Shown: piece by piece, positions 46,901 to 57,725 of the stretch
Numbering within the stretch: position 1 is the stretch's first letter
Layout: each line of letters begins with the position of its first letter
Origin: Marthasterias glacialis
Taxonomy: Eukaryota > Echinodermata > Asteroidea > Forcipulatida > Asteriidae
Assembly (NCBI GenBank): GCA_911728455.2
Contig: OU452222.1
Span: 8,206,108-8,270,107, forward strand
Length of the DNA: 64,000 bases
Reading direction: 5' to 3'
Notes under the pieces: model-generated
What the model saw: the letters and a program-made list of their open reading frames with translations, nothing else
Database searches by the model: none
Told to the model about the DNA's origin: nothing
Made by a program: the position numbers and the translations under genes

Positions 46901-49900
46901 TGCTGAAGGAAGAAGAAGCAAATAATATCGCAGGATGATTAGACATGTTTGACAGCAACAACACGACAGAACCCAATACAGGTAATTCAGATTACAGTTC
47001 ACCCTCTACAGGGGTATCCCGGAGGATGTCGCTTGATATTCCGAAAGGCTCAATAGTCCAAAGGTTTATTAATCCGATGGTTCGATAGTCCGAACACACC
47101 ATTTCCCATAATTGAGGGTTTATTTGTCTTAAAATGAAATCAGGTCGTTAATCCGAGCATTTGAAGCGATAGTCCGAGGGTTCACTTGTCCGAAGGTTCG
47201 ATAATATGAAAATAATTTTAAGTAAAACCAAGTTTAATAACTGTTGAACCTTCGGACTATTGAACCTTTGGGCTAATAAACCTTAGGACTGTGGATCCAA
47301 TCCCGGAGAGGCCATTTTTCCTGAAAAAGAGTAGACTAAAAACAATCACACTTTGCTGAGCAAAAATGATAGCAGGCACCAGTCCCAACAATGTGTATCA
47401 CATGGCATTTTGGTTGGTAACTCATGCTTGGCAAGAGATGTTTATTGCGCTGAGCAAAACTTGTACTTTGCAGCATTTTCAATTCAGGAACTTCCAAGTG
47501 AAAATGATATTAATGTAGCTGTGTGAAGTTATGAATAATTGTTATATTATAGGAGCATACAGGTTGGCTGCATGTGGAACATCGAGATGTATCTTCTCCC
47601 CGGCTTTTGACCTCATTATACATACATACATACAGTCTACATGTTTGTGGACCCAGGTTCGAATCCCACCTTGAACCAGAGTCTGGCTCATGCATTAGGG
47701 TTTGGGACACCATCTGATTACATGGGTTTTTCCACTTGGGCTTTCCTCCTAATATGTATATCAAAAATGGAACATTTTTTCCATCACCGCAACCCACATG
47801 TACATTATATCCAGGTCCATAGGTGTGTAAGAAACTTTTTAGGTTTCATTAACAAAAAAATTCCAAATGTTTTACCTTGTCTTAATTATTTAGTTACAAA
47901 TGCAAAATTTTATCTGACCCATTTCAAAGCAAGTTCAACCAATTCATTTAATCTTCCCCAAATATCACGAAAAACTTTTTCAACAAAACCACGCCTGCAG
48001 GAAAATATGTACCAGGTATAATTTTGTACGGTATGTATGCATGTGGTTGTGTAAAATACAAACCATTACACTAATGGAAGCCCAGATGATCCACAAGTGT
48101 GTTCATGTTGGCCTGATTGATTATATGCTTAATGACATTGACATTTTATCTGTCCATGACATCTGCCAATCTTATTCCACCATTTCCTGGCTGCCAAATC
48201 CGTCAGAATCACAACCCGTTCATGGATAAATTTTACGGAATGACAAATAGGGGCTCTTAATTTCAACACCTGCTCTGTGGATCAAATGATTAAAAAAATT
48301 AGTATGTACTGATAAAGCCCAGGGAGGACTTACCATGGAATCGGCTTGGACAAAGTGATGAAGATTATTCCGTGTAGTAAAGTGTACATTGTTAGCCTAC
48401 GCAAATTGCAATGTAATGTGTATATGTTTGATGATGTACATGTACATGTGTATATACACTGCAATATGCATGGAGGCCTAACTGTATTAGACATTGCATG
48501 CAAAGTATTTTAAAATCTGAACGGAATCACGACCAATAGGTAGTCCAATTAGACAGAATAAAAAAAATATTTTAGGTACATGTGATTCAGTTGTTTTTAA
48601 CCAGTTGCTGCCGGATGACGTTTAATGACATTATTGTTATTTTCCCAGGGAGAAAACGGGTGACGTAAGTTTTGTCTGTGTGAAATTCGAAGCCTGGAAC
48701 AAAGGTTGCCTGGGCAATCCACTACTGAGCGTGCACAGAGCATGACACAGAGACACAGAGCGGACAGATGGCATTGATTATTTTGCCGTTTTTTGCCTAT
48801 TATGCAGGGGTTATTGTGTAATCCCCGATTCCAGACCTTTGTCCTTTGTATGAGACATCGAGAGGATTCCACTATTGTCCATTCATTGTATTTTGACTCA
48901 ATGGAGGTACAAGTGAACCGAGTTTCCAGCCTTGGTTCCGGATTGGGAAACCATGTTCAGCTCAGTAAGGATAGATTCTAAAATAATGTACATGATGATG
49001 TACTGTTCACATAATACATAGTTTATGACCTGCAAATAAATTAATGTACCCTTTTTTAGCAATCTTTATCTTTTTAATTATATTTCCTTTATTATTATTT
49101 TTAAAAGAGTACATTGATAATCCAATCCTAACATACATGTAAAGTAAATCAATACACTAAAACTGTGAAAAAAGAAGAAATTGAAATAGTGTAGGATAGA
49201 GCTCCTTCTCTTAACACCAGTATACAGGTTCTTAAACACAGCATTACACAGCACACAGGCCCTGTGGTTTTTTGTCCCATCTGAAGGACAAGGACAAACG
49301 ACCAAGCAATGGTTTGTTAAGAATGCAAGTGCCTCACAACTGGGACTTGAACCCTCACTCTGACAACACCAGAGCTTGAGCCCAGTGCATTAAAGTTACT
49401 GTTGTACAGTATGTGTTCCGTCCAAACTTTAGAATCGTCCCAACTATAGTTGGGGACCGGTCCCAACTTGAGAGTTACAGTTGTGATGGCCCAACTATAT
49501 CATGCAGGGAACCAGCAGCTGGTACTCTCTGGTCCCAGTTTAGACTTGCTGGCTAGGTGGTGAGGGTAGTACAGTAAATTAGTTGCGTGTACATGATGAA
49601 GAAACAATTAATTCTTCTGAAGTTTTTCTAATGTTTTGCCATGAGAATTACTGTGTATCACGTGACGTATGAGCCCCATTGTAAGCCAAGAGAAACTTGA
49701 GAGGATCGAAAATAAGTTTAGAGGCCCACTGATCAAGGTTATCTCTATTCGCTGTCCAATTACTATCAGGCAATTCAAGCTAAAGGTGGGCAGTCCCAAC
49801 TGTAACACTCAAGTTGGGAATTGTCCCAACTATAGTTGAGACGATTCTGAAGATGGAACACGTGTGTATGTCCATTTCAATACAGATAAGCACTTTCAAA

Positions 49901-52900
49901 ACTCTAGTTTTAAATTAACAACAAACCAACCAGTTAAAAATTCAGCAAAAGTGGTGGACACAGCAGAAAAGAGTTTGTGCATGTATGTCAAATAAATAGC
50001 AAAGCAAAATATACTAACCCAAGTTTTCGTGAGAGAGTCTTATCACACAAGTAAAGACAGTATTTCATGGAGAATTACACGCATGCCTCAGGGGAGTAAG
50101 TACAAACATCAAGTTTACAAATAGTAAGTTTTCATTCACAATCATTAAGTTCCTTTTTTGATCGATTATCAACCATGCATCATACCTTTAATCCATGTGC
50201 GTCAATGCAATGCTATTCACAACCACCTCACTTTACACTTGATCGACTTGACAGTCAAATAAACTAAGTTCAAGTGTAATAATCAAGGTTATGTGGTGTT
50301 AAAAAGGTCAACAAACTATGTCTGACCAGAAAACCTTCCCATCACTGGTATCCTGGATGTCACAGACACCAACCACAGGAATTTAATTAATCAAACGTCA
50401 CGCTTCATTGATTAACAAAGACAGAGACTGTATACTACGCTTTTATGCTGGCAGGTTGTGTGAATGTGTCATAAAGTCATATGCTCAATGTTTTTAGAAG
50501 AGTAAATTTCTCCCCATCCTCTAGTTTTCAATAAACTTCATACAATCAACCTGGGAAAAAGTCATCAAATATGGTGAGTCGCGTTTTAGTTATAAAAAAG
50601 CAGTTCAGGTTTTGCCACAGATTTTGTGCGCATTCATATTGGAATTATTTTGATCGTGGCACCTGGCAATAGAAATAAGCAAAAGTCATTTCTACGATCA
50701 CCAAATGCTATTTTTCAAACTTTGACAGTATTTCAGATGGCAAAATTTCGTTGAAGGATTGGTAAAAAATTTATAATCACTGAACATTTTGTGTTGTAAT
50801 TTCAACATAAATTCAATTGTAAAAGTTACAACTGAAACATGTTTTGAGATGTGCCCCTCTCTTCATATCATAATTTGATAACAATTAAGTCTCCCAAACT
50901 GAAATGTAAGATTTTACGTTCTCTTCTGCTGAGGAAAAAATGAACCCCCAGGAAGTCCAGGCTCTGTGGCTCGATCCTGTTGTTTAAAAAGTCATTGCGT
51001 CACACACATGCGCATCTGCTGCATGTCCAAAGTTTTTGTTACTTCAGGCTCCAAAGCTGGCCTACGTTTGTGTGTAAGTTTACCAAAAATCAACCATTTC
51101 ATTATTCAAAAGCATTTCTTATAAAATAAACTATTAATGTTGAGAAGACCTTAGTTTTGTAAAAACTAGTTCAATGCAACTCATCCATGGTTCTGGTAAT
51201 CAGTAGAGCAAGTTTGTGTGCAGTTGGCGTGGCTTACAGGGAATTGTCACACTTACAGATTGTTAAAACACGATGTTGCAAGTAACATGGTCTACACGTT
51301 CATACAAAGCTCCATGCCGCACAAGACTAGCATTCATGTGCATTCATCCGTTAGTCTTGTTTCATATCAAATCTATTATTTTCAAAATGAATTTGTTTTT
51401 CTTTCGTAAAATTCAAAATAACATTAACTCAAATTATCAGACGGGGATTTTCCCAACATTTCTTAAGAAAACCATTAACAACAAAAAGCAGGACAATTCC
51501 AGAAATTCTCAAGTAAGGAAGTGCAAGGTCACAAAAGAATTCTTTGGTTAAAGTCAGATACATTATTTCCTCGAAAAATGTGTCCATTATGTTGTTGCTA
51601 TGTTTACTGTTGTGTTGTCTGACAGGATTTGTGATTTTCAATTCTCAAATGAATTGAAAGTCAACAAGTCTATCATCTAATTCAAACACTGAGGTTCCGT
51701 GTGTGTTGGACAGTATCAATCATTGTTTTCTCAAGATTTTCCTACTGATTGAGGCCTACTGTATGTAATTTGCATTAAATGTTTGCAAACAGTTCTGCAA
51801 TACATGTACTTACACAACTATTGACAAGAATTTCACTTACAATGTACTCACATCACACATCTATCAGTGGAATACAGAAAAATATAGCACTTACTGTGTC
51901 TCGTATCCAACATGGCCACATGCCAAGTTGAATATGGGACACAGACGCATAATATTTTTCCATGTGATAATGGATTTATCTTCCAGCCAAATGGAAGAAA
52001 TTCAATTTTTAGCATTATTTCATAACAAGCAGCACGTTCAATGCGCAAAGTTTAGAATATTATTTTGTACTGTCCGTATAAGGAGCGCGACGCATGATAT
52101 AATATGCAGAGTGCAAAATATTTTACTGGGAGTATGATGTGGTTTATTATCACACTCCCGTTGAGCAATCTGATTGGTGGATTAGCCACGTACTGGAAGA
52201 TAATGCACATTATATTAAAAAAACATGATGTTCCTCCACTTTGAATATTGGTTTTCACTTCAAGTAATTCTAAACATATGTGCGGTACAGTAGCTCGTTG
52301 TAGTTTTTCATTACCAATTGCAATTCAAAGCCAAAGTTGTTCCAGCCTACCAGTGCAGTCCATCTGCATAGTCCATCTGTTAAAGACGGGCTCAAAGGTC
52401 AAATTCAGTTTTGTGATATGTGCTCACTTTCCAAAAGATGTGAGTCCTCATGATAGTGGGAAAAAAACAATACAAATCTCTAAACTCCGGTTAGAACGGT
52501 GTAAAATTATATTGTATTTGATACCCTTCCAGTGTGAATTTTGTCAAAATTTAAAAACATCCAATGACTCCACATTTGGGTCTGTACATTTTTGTACAGG
52601 AATTTTTTGTACGATTTGTTCCTGAATTTCAATGATATTCAATCAAGCGGTATTGAATTTGACATTTTGACTGACCCCAAAATTCCTCTTTGGAATGTAT
52701 AGACCATTTGTTGTTGATATCCAATGACGTCATGTTTCAAATCTCACTCTGAAAGAGTATCAAATAAAGTGACCTTTTACACCATTTCAACGTGAGGTTA
52801 GAGACTCGTAATTTCTTTCCCTTTTCATAAGGTCTCTACCAGTGAAACTGAATTTGACCTTGGAGCCACTCTTCAAAAAACAAATGGTGCATTTACTGTA

Positions 52901-55900
52901 CTCTTCATTCATAGAAAATAGTGTTTAGAGTTCCACCTAGCTGGGGTCCCATAATGGAGTGAAATTGTAATTTTAAAAAGTCTGAAAGTTCAGTCAACCA
53001 GGTTAAAAGGCTTCCTTCGAGCCTCTTCCCACACAAAATCCACCAAGGACACACAACTCCTACATCAATGAGAACAACAATGTGAAACAAAGAGATTGTG
53101 CAATACAAAAACCTTGTTACACCCCACACTTATCCTACACTACAGTTGTGTAGGTGGAAGTCATGAGCATGTAAGCTTGCCAGTTATTGTGTCAGCTGGA
53201 AAAACCATTTGCAATAAACTGTGATGCCAATTTACAATGTCGTCCGATTTCGACGCACAACTAAAACATGAACCTCTTTTGCAGTAAAATACTGGTAGTT
53301 TGTGATAAAAATCAATGTCACAACATACAACTTTAATAAAAAGGGCTTAGGCCTATTAACTGTGTTATTGTTACCAAAGGCCAATTGTTGATTTGACTTT
53401 GTTGGTCACAGCATGTATTTGATCAGATGAGATGACGTAATACCCACTACAGGTCAAGTGATGACATGTAAACATTGGTCGCGCAATCGGTCTATTGATG
53501 GCATTTGTTTTGGCAGCCTACTGGTAGTTCACCATTTTTATCAATCATGAAAACACTCTTTGGTTGAAAGTCAGGGTTCAGGATTGGACTACTAAGTTTG
53601 GTTGTAGTAATTATGAAAGTAAGCCTACATTATTGTATTATTTTTGTACATGTACACTATAATAACACAGGAAAAGCGAACAGTAACAAAACTACATGTA
53701 AGTACGTTTCAACCTTTCTAAAAGGCTAAGTTATTTGTTAATACGTCTCTGTGCATTGTTACAGTGGAAATCTTGTAGAAGAAGATATCTTGTCCTTTCT
53801 ACTTTTGAAGCTTCAGTGAAATAAATGTCCAGCTTGACAAATTCTTTGTTTATTAACGTCACCTATTGCTCATCTCCATTCAAAACAATAAAACCAGGAT
53901 ACATTGCTCTTTGAATTACAAACATATTTACTTACAGTACACTCTCCAAGCAGTAGCCTCATGTTAATTACCCATACAGTTAGTTTCTCTTTAGCAGTTG
54001 GCACACATCATCACAGATTGCATTTAAACACAAAGTTCAACACAAGGAAATACAATGCAATGTGCAAGATATGGACCTTTTTGAATATGTCATTCATTCT
54101 GACTTACATGTATTTGGTTCCAGGTAATGTTTGTATTCCTAGAACTATGTTTGGGGATTTTTGTTTTGTTTTTCACATGGTACACTGTAGTTCTAAGACT
54201 AAAGGTACACTGTACTAACAGGATTCTCCCTTAACAGTGGTCTTTTGGCCAAATGCTAGCTAAACACCCAAGGACCAGTCTAAATTCTCTTCAAGTGGTT
54301 CGACTGGCTAGTTCAGTGTTGAAAAGCATCCCTATCTGATACGAAATATGGACTAGTGACAAAGCTGGAAGACTAGTGAAATGACAAACTAAATGGTCCT
54401 GCATGCTGGCTAGTCACTGAAAAGAAAAAAAAGGGCAAACCCTAACATGCATACATTCAACATATGTATGAATAACGGTACACCAGACCGAGAATTTTAT
54501 TCTTGTATATAAAGCAACATCATTTCCAATGTATTAAAAGAGACATGGTAAAGTATAGGATTGGTAAAGCTGATAGGGCAGTGTTCTTTCTTTTTGTGCT
54601 TCAATAGATACGTGTACATGAACAAAACAACCTGTGGAAAATTTGGGCTCAATCTGTCGTCCGAGTCAGGAGAAAATAGTGAAAAATAGTTTGCAGCATG
54701 AACACATTGCTCTTAATTTCGATTGTTGCAACTGAAATTAAAATCAGGGTCTTCAAATTCTACTTTCTCGACTTTGACAGTATTTTAGACAGAGCCATTT
54801 CTATGGAAGATCGGTACTGGTATGAACTTCTTAATCAGTAAGCTTTCAGACTGAGTGATACTACTAATTAAATTCTATTTTGATGAATACCAATCCTGTA
54901 TTCTACCTTTAAATTACAGCAAGTCTATGGAACATTACTAAGTGATGGAGAAGCCAAGACAATGGAGACAATGGAGACAATGGAGACAATGGCGTACTGT
55001 GTCTTCCCAGGTACATGTGTATGGTTCAGTATCATAGGCCTACCACTTTGTTTTGTACAAAGGTTCTTGGCAAAAACCTCGGCATCCTCTTATTGTTGTA
55101 ATGTAACATGTTGTAACTTGTTCCAACAGAATGAGAGCAGAAATCCAAAGTGGTCCAGCAGTAGATCACTTGATTAAAAGAACTTTGTTGTTTTTACAAC
55201 TGTAAAAACAATGGTCTGCTAAAAACCTGGAACGCGTCAATGTGTAAGAAAGTCCCAAATACCTTTCTTTACTGTAAATCTGGCCTTTTGGCACAATAAA
55301 GTGTCTTGCGCATTGCAACTGCTACATTATATTCGCGATGGTTTGTGCACAACTCAAATGCACATGTAACAATTCAGCTGCTACAGCCAATCACATTATG
55401 TCCCATAATGCAAAATTGTAGCCACTCTGTCCATTATTTGCTTTCGTCAAATAAAACAAAAGGTATAGTGGGTACAGCAGTCCAAACTAACTCAATAGCT
55501 GTATAAGGATACTTGATTGAAACAAAATTCCTGACAACTTGCCTGACACTTTCCGCCTTAAATTCTTGCCCAACTGACCTACTGACCTTTTGTTGAAGAT
55601 CCGATCCACAAGATCCTCCATGTACTTCTTGCACTGTCTGACCTCCTCGCTATCCTCCATGTCATCAGTATTAGCGTCCAGCAAGTCACCAGACTGATCA
55701 TCTCCGTCAGTCAAATGAATGGCGTCCATCTCTCCAGTCCCACACTGCTCCTCCATGAAACGTTGCCACCTCAAGACTTGATCGCTCACTGACAACGCGG
55801 ATGAACAAAAACACGGGGAGCCATCATCGCACATGCAGTCCCCCATCTGTCCTTTGCTATTCAAGGGCAAATCCCTTGGTCTGTTGTTATCGCGTTCATA

Positions 55901-56296
55901 ACAACCACCAGCTGTTTGATGAGATCCACTTTCATCAGTCAGGTGACTTTCTAGTGGGTGTTTGTGGTGACCTTCAGAGCAAGCTTTGTCCGTGACCTCT
56001 GATGACATCTCTGCCATGCAGGAGTCCACTGCCTGACACTCCACATGGTCAGTGGCTTGGCCACATTGCACTGATCCGTTGTGTACCACCGAATCAGTTG
56101 GGTTTTTAGTCCTGAGTTCCACCTGACAATCACTCATGTTATTGCCGTCCTGGCGACTACTTCTGTAATTCACAACAGCCGACTCATCACATTGGGAACA
56201 TCCTGGTTGTCCTTTCTCAGTACTGCATGTACCAGCGGAAATGTTGTTATTGAGCTCTGCTGAGGATGAAGTCAGCTCTTCCTGATGAATATTCAT
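37964..56296 (-). CDS. KIAA0513: KIAA0513 homologue, complete, 7 coding exons
   Basis: Exons on minus: 56296-55587, 46902-46854, 44162-44044, 40816-40740, 40516-40447, 39080-38827, 38106-37964 (stop 37966-37964). Every junction is phase-consistent, giving 473 aa (human 411). The start at 56296 has A at -3; an in-frame ATG at 56350 has a poor context and is the alternative. Residues 1-220 are Ser/Asn/Gln/Asp-rich and poorly conserved. Family signature segments follow: [84 protein letters not shown] and [16 protein letters not shown]. The same region resembles a domain of the myotubularin-related SBF1/SBF2 proteins (recalled, not tested). The function in animals is poorly known; the human protein is cytosolic and brain-enriched. 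Oddities: the long linker of the human protein is nearly absent, the C-terminus has an added basic tail, and the last donor is weak (CAG|GTTGGG). A strong donor at 57628 may mark a 5' noncoding exon. Confidence 0.93.
38240..38560. mobile_element. hAT-like MITE in KIAA0513 last intron
   Basis: The element 38248-38552 starts CAGCGGCGTAACTA and ends AGTTATACCACTG. It is flanked by CTGTCACT and CTGTTACT, an 8-bp duplication with one change. The ends match the 28725 element, so the two are relatives. The 305-bp interior is non-coding. It lies between the last two exons of KIAA0513. Confidence 0.8.
39580..39765 (-). repeat. TTAAGCAGCTC dispersed repeat
   Basis: Bounded by GGAGCTGCTTAAGCACAAAG at the left and CTTAAGCAGCTCTATGAAAT at the right, so the ends are inverted. 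The interior has ACCAGCCAAAATAACATT and ACTGGTATCCTGCTC. A related piece is at 47345-47465 and an end fragment at 30148. It lies in KIAA0513 intron 5. Confidence 0.65.
39836..39894 (+). repeat. 12-bp minisatellite
   Basis: About five imperfect 12-bp units of GGCTTAGGYTCY lie in KIAA0513 intron 5. It is a local tandem repeat with no coding role. Confidence 0.85.
42678..42808. mobile_element. TTAGGACTAG palindromic MITE, copy 2
   Basis: It starts CCAGGGGTGGATTTCACAAA and ends with the exact inverse TTTGTGAAATCCACCCCTGG. The interior is alternating TTAGGACTAG words in both orientations. It is 131 bp, better preserved than copy 1 at 3187. It lies in KIAA0513 intron 3. Confidence 0.9.
42890..42960 (-). 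repeat. tRNA-derived SINE fragment
   Basis: On the minus strand it carries GGCTGAGCAGTCTTGCGCAG and CTCAAGCTGTGGTGTTTCTG, the head of the 29493/33455 SINE family. The fragment stops before the body. Confidence 0.6.
43698..43772 (+). pseudogene. tRNA-like sequence (decayed tRNA or SINE head)
   Basis: TAGCTCAGTTGGTAGAGC is a perfect box A with D arm, and CAGGTTCAAATCCCGCTC is a good box B, at the right distance, followed by TTTTT. However, the acceptor arms do not pair and the anticodon stem has mismatches, so the cloverleaf fails. It is most likely a tRNA pseudogene or SINE head. It lies in KIAA0513 intron 3. Confidence 0.6.
46425..46620 (+). repeat. Dispersed repeat, copy B (shared with 4811-5045)
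   Basis: Same ordered words as copy A, including GATATCAAGGCT and CACTTTTAATGTCATTTCAC. It ends about 230 bp downstream, in the direction of transcription, of KIAA0513 exon 2. Confidence 0.7.
46997..47310. repeat. TCCGAAGGTTCGATAG compound repeat
   Basis: Built of degenerate ~18-bp units around GGTTCGATAGTCCGAA. Units on the left read in one direction and those at 47245-47290 (CCTTCGGACTATTGAACC) in the other, so the block as a whole is an inverted array with an AT-rich centre. It lies in KIAA0513 intron 1. Confidence 0.8.
47345..47465 (+). repeat. TTAAGCAGCTC-family repeat fragment
   Basis: TTGCTGAGCAAAAATGATAG, ACCAGTCCCAAC, TTTTGGTTGGTAAC and GCTGAGCAAAACTTG resemble the interior of the 39580-39765 repeat. 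The ends are lost. Confidence 0.5.
47640..47765 (+). repeat. SINE box-B and body fragment
   Basis: GACCCAGGTTCGAATCCCAC is a clean Pol III box B; no box A precedes it at tRNA distance except degenerate sequence. The body GGGTTTTTCCACTTGGGCTT with a pyrimidine-rich tail is of SINE type. It lies in KIAA0513 intron 1. Confidence 0.5.
48640..48960 (-). repeat. Dispersed repeat with ACCTCCATTGAG, copy C
   Basis: On the minus strand the same ordered words as copies A and B occur: AACCAAGGCTGG, TACCTCCATTGAG, GGAATCGGGGATTACACAAT, GCACGCTCAG and CAACCTTTGTTCCAGGC. Comparing the three copies shows a unit of at least 400 bp. Confidence 0.75.
49190..49400 (-). repeat. tRNA-derived SINE, 5'-truncated copy
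   Basis: On the minus strand GAGGGTTCAAGTCCCAGTTG (box B), then CCTTCAGATGGGACAAAAAA and GTGCTGTGTAATGCTG match the body of the 29493 family. The box A part is decayed. Confidence 0.7.
49413..49862. mobile_element. CCAACTATAGTTGGGAC element, copy 1
   Basis: The left end TGTTCCGTCCAAACTTTAGA and ATCGTCCCAACTATAGTTGG are mirrored at the right end (CCCAACTATAGTTGAGACGA then TTCTGAAGATGGAACACG). Total length is 450 bp with repeated internal YCCCAACT words. The related sequence at 60895-61170 supports a transposable family. It lies in KIAA0513 intron 1. Confidence 0.75.
50510..50780 (+). repeat. Dispersed repeat family D, copy 1
   Basis: Starts with AACCTGGGAAAAAGTCATCA and ends with CAAACTTTGACAGTATTTCA. 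Copies at 54620-54870 and 61685-61925 share both ends (AACCTGTGRAAA and CAACTTTGAGAGTATTTCAG-type), with a variable interior. No ORF. Probably a multi-copy nonautonomous element. Confidence 0.7.
52385..52870. mobile_element. Large foldback element with ~180-bp arms
   Basis: The left arm starts GGGCTCAAAGGTCAAATTCAG and the right arm ends with CTGAATTTGACCTTGGAGCC. Between them GGGAAA, TCTCTAAACTCC/TCTCTAACCTCA, GGTGTAAAA, TATTTGATAC, TTCCAG/TTTCAG and CCAATGAC occur in the left arm and, inverted, in the right. An open frame of 125 codons spans the left arm but is accounted for by the element. It lies in KIAA0513 intron 1. Confidence 0.82.
54230..54425 (+). repeat. GACTAGTGAAATG dispersed repeat, copy 2
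   Basis: Contains GTGGTCTTTTGGCCAAATGC, AAACACCCAAGGACCAGTCT, GTTGAAAAGCA and GACTAGTGAAATGACAAACT. The same series is inverted at 63430-63612, and a piece is at 6050-6135. The ends resemble GTGGTCNNNTGGCCAAATGC but a matching far end is not clear. Confidence 0.7.
54620..54870 (+). repeat. Dispersed repeat family D, copy 2
   Basis: Best-preserved copy: AACCTGTGGAAAATTTGGGC, TCGTCCGAGTCAGGAGAAAA, CGACTTTGACAGTATTTTAG, then TGGTATGAACTTCTTAATCA. The order matches 50510-50780 and 61685-61925. Confidence 0.7.
54956..54994 (+). repeat. 9-bp tandem repeat (AATGGAGAC)n
   Basis: Three perfect units of AATGGAGAC plus partial flanking units lie in KIAA0513 intron 1. It is a local tandem repeat. Confidence 0.9.
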
Positions 56297-57689
56297 GATT
56301 GTGTAATACAGTGTGAGGCTGATACTGGCAGTTGATTGGCCGAGTTGCATAAGCAGATTAGCACAGTCTTAATAAACATAGAGCAAAGGCCTATGCTCTA
56401 CTAATCAACAAGACATTTGACATTCATAGTTGATGAGATGCCACTGGGTGAACCTTGATGAGCCGAAATGACAAGTTCTTGCAGGAACTGAAAACTCTGT
56501 TGAAGAAAGGAAAATTTCCAATAATTCTGAAGTCATAAGAAATAAATTGCAAAATATTGCTGTGTTCAATTTGTAGCATAAAAACAAACAGATTTCCTCA
56601 AAGACAAGGTACATTTATTGATTTCTTATTTCTTTGATATTAATATTATATTTCTTTGATATTAACTTGAGAAAGTAGACATTCTACGTACATAAACAAT
56701 TAGTTTTATTAAAAAGAAGCAACACAAATTACAATGCTTTTAATCAAGAAACAACTAAAGGCGCTTTAAATAAACATAATGAACGATATTCACACAAACA
56801 TGGGTACAGATTTGGCATGCTGTAAATAACAACAAAACAAACTAGCATCTACCATCTCATTTTTCTCCTTGACTAGCAGTAGCATTGAAAAACCCAGACA
56901 AAGTTTGAACTTAAGGTCTAATGTTTCGACCCCAGCAGATTCTTTCTCAAAGGGTAAACGACAACACAACACACACACTAATACATAAGTAATAAGTGTA
57001 ACAGAAGCAGTCAGGTAGAAAAGGAGTGTAAAGCAAGGAGGGGAGCAGATGGTGGAAGAAGCAGATGGTGAACAAAAGACAAGTCATCAGGAAGGAGACC
57101 CGATCTGATATAATCTAATCTAATCCATGCTTTGATTGAATCATGAGGAAAGAAACATCAATATTTTATTAGTAATACTATTGCTCCAGGATCTGAGGAT
57201 GGATCCACATGATCGAGTTGACAATAAAATTGTTAAAATAATATAAATATAGACATGATACTAGAGCTCCATTTCCTCCATGGTTGAATTGTGTGTTAGG
57301 CATACTGTTTTAGTGTTTGAACAAATCGTGGGAGTTCAACTCTAGACATGCTAGACTAAGGTCAAGTAACAACTAAATACCTTAAAACTGTTTAGTGTTG
57401 CTGTTACCCAGAGTAACATTTAAGCTGACTGAACTTTTGACCATGGAGGTACCTCCATTTCTATTCGGGCCATCTTTGACTTGACTGACTTCGTCCATGA
57501 AGGTAGCTTCGTCTTCATCGTAGATCCAACCGGATCCAGCTGTTCGAATCTAATTGCGGATGTGCGGGCCCGTCCTTCTCGACTCATACTATACCGCATA
57601 CAACCAGTTATTGTACTGGGGGACTTACCAGCCAGCCGAGTTAACCATTATCAGGAATACATGCATCAGTCGTCGTAGTAAATTTTCAA

Positions 57690-57708
57690 CAATAGATGGC
57701 AGCAGACT
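57690..57708 (+). repeat. Half terminus of the CTCF-motif MITE
   Basis: CAATAGATGGCAGCAGACT matches the left terminus of the elements at 3471, 18040 and 33057. The rest of the element is missing, and a different foldback starts 18 bp to the right. Confidence 0.6.
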
Positions 57709-57725
57709 GTTTTCTGTACATTAGT

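Noticed and set aside
52248-52625. 125-codon plus-strand frame
   Set aside because: It overlaps the left arm of a foldback element whose right arm mirrors it; no splice sites or family resemblance.
54956-55177. Plus-strand frame beginning with MET repeats
   Set aside because: The start lies in a 9-bp tandem repeat inside KIAA0513 intron 1; the rest has no motif.
56297-56350. Upstream ATG extending KIAA0513 by 18 residues
   Set aside because: The context has C at -3, while the ATG at 56296 has A at -3; kept only as an alternative.
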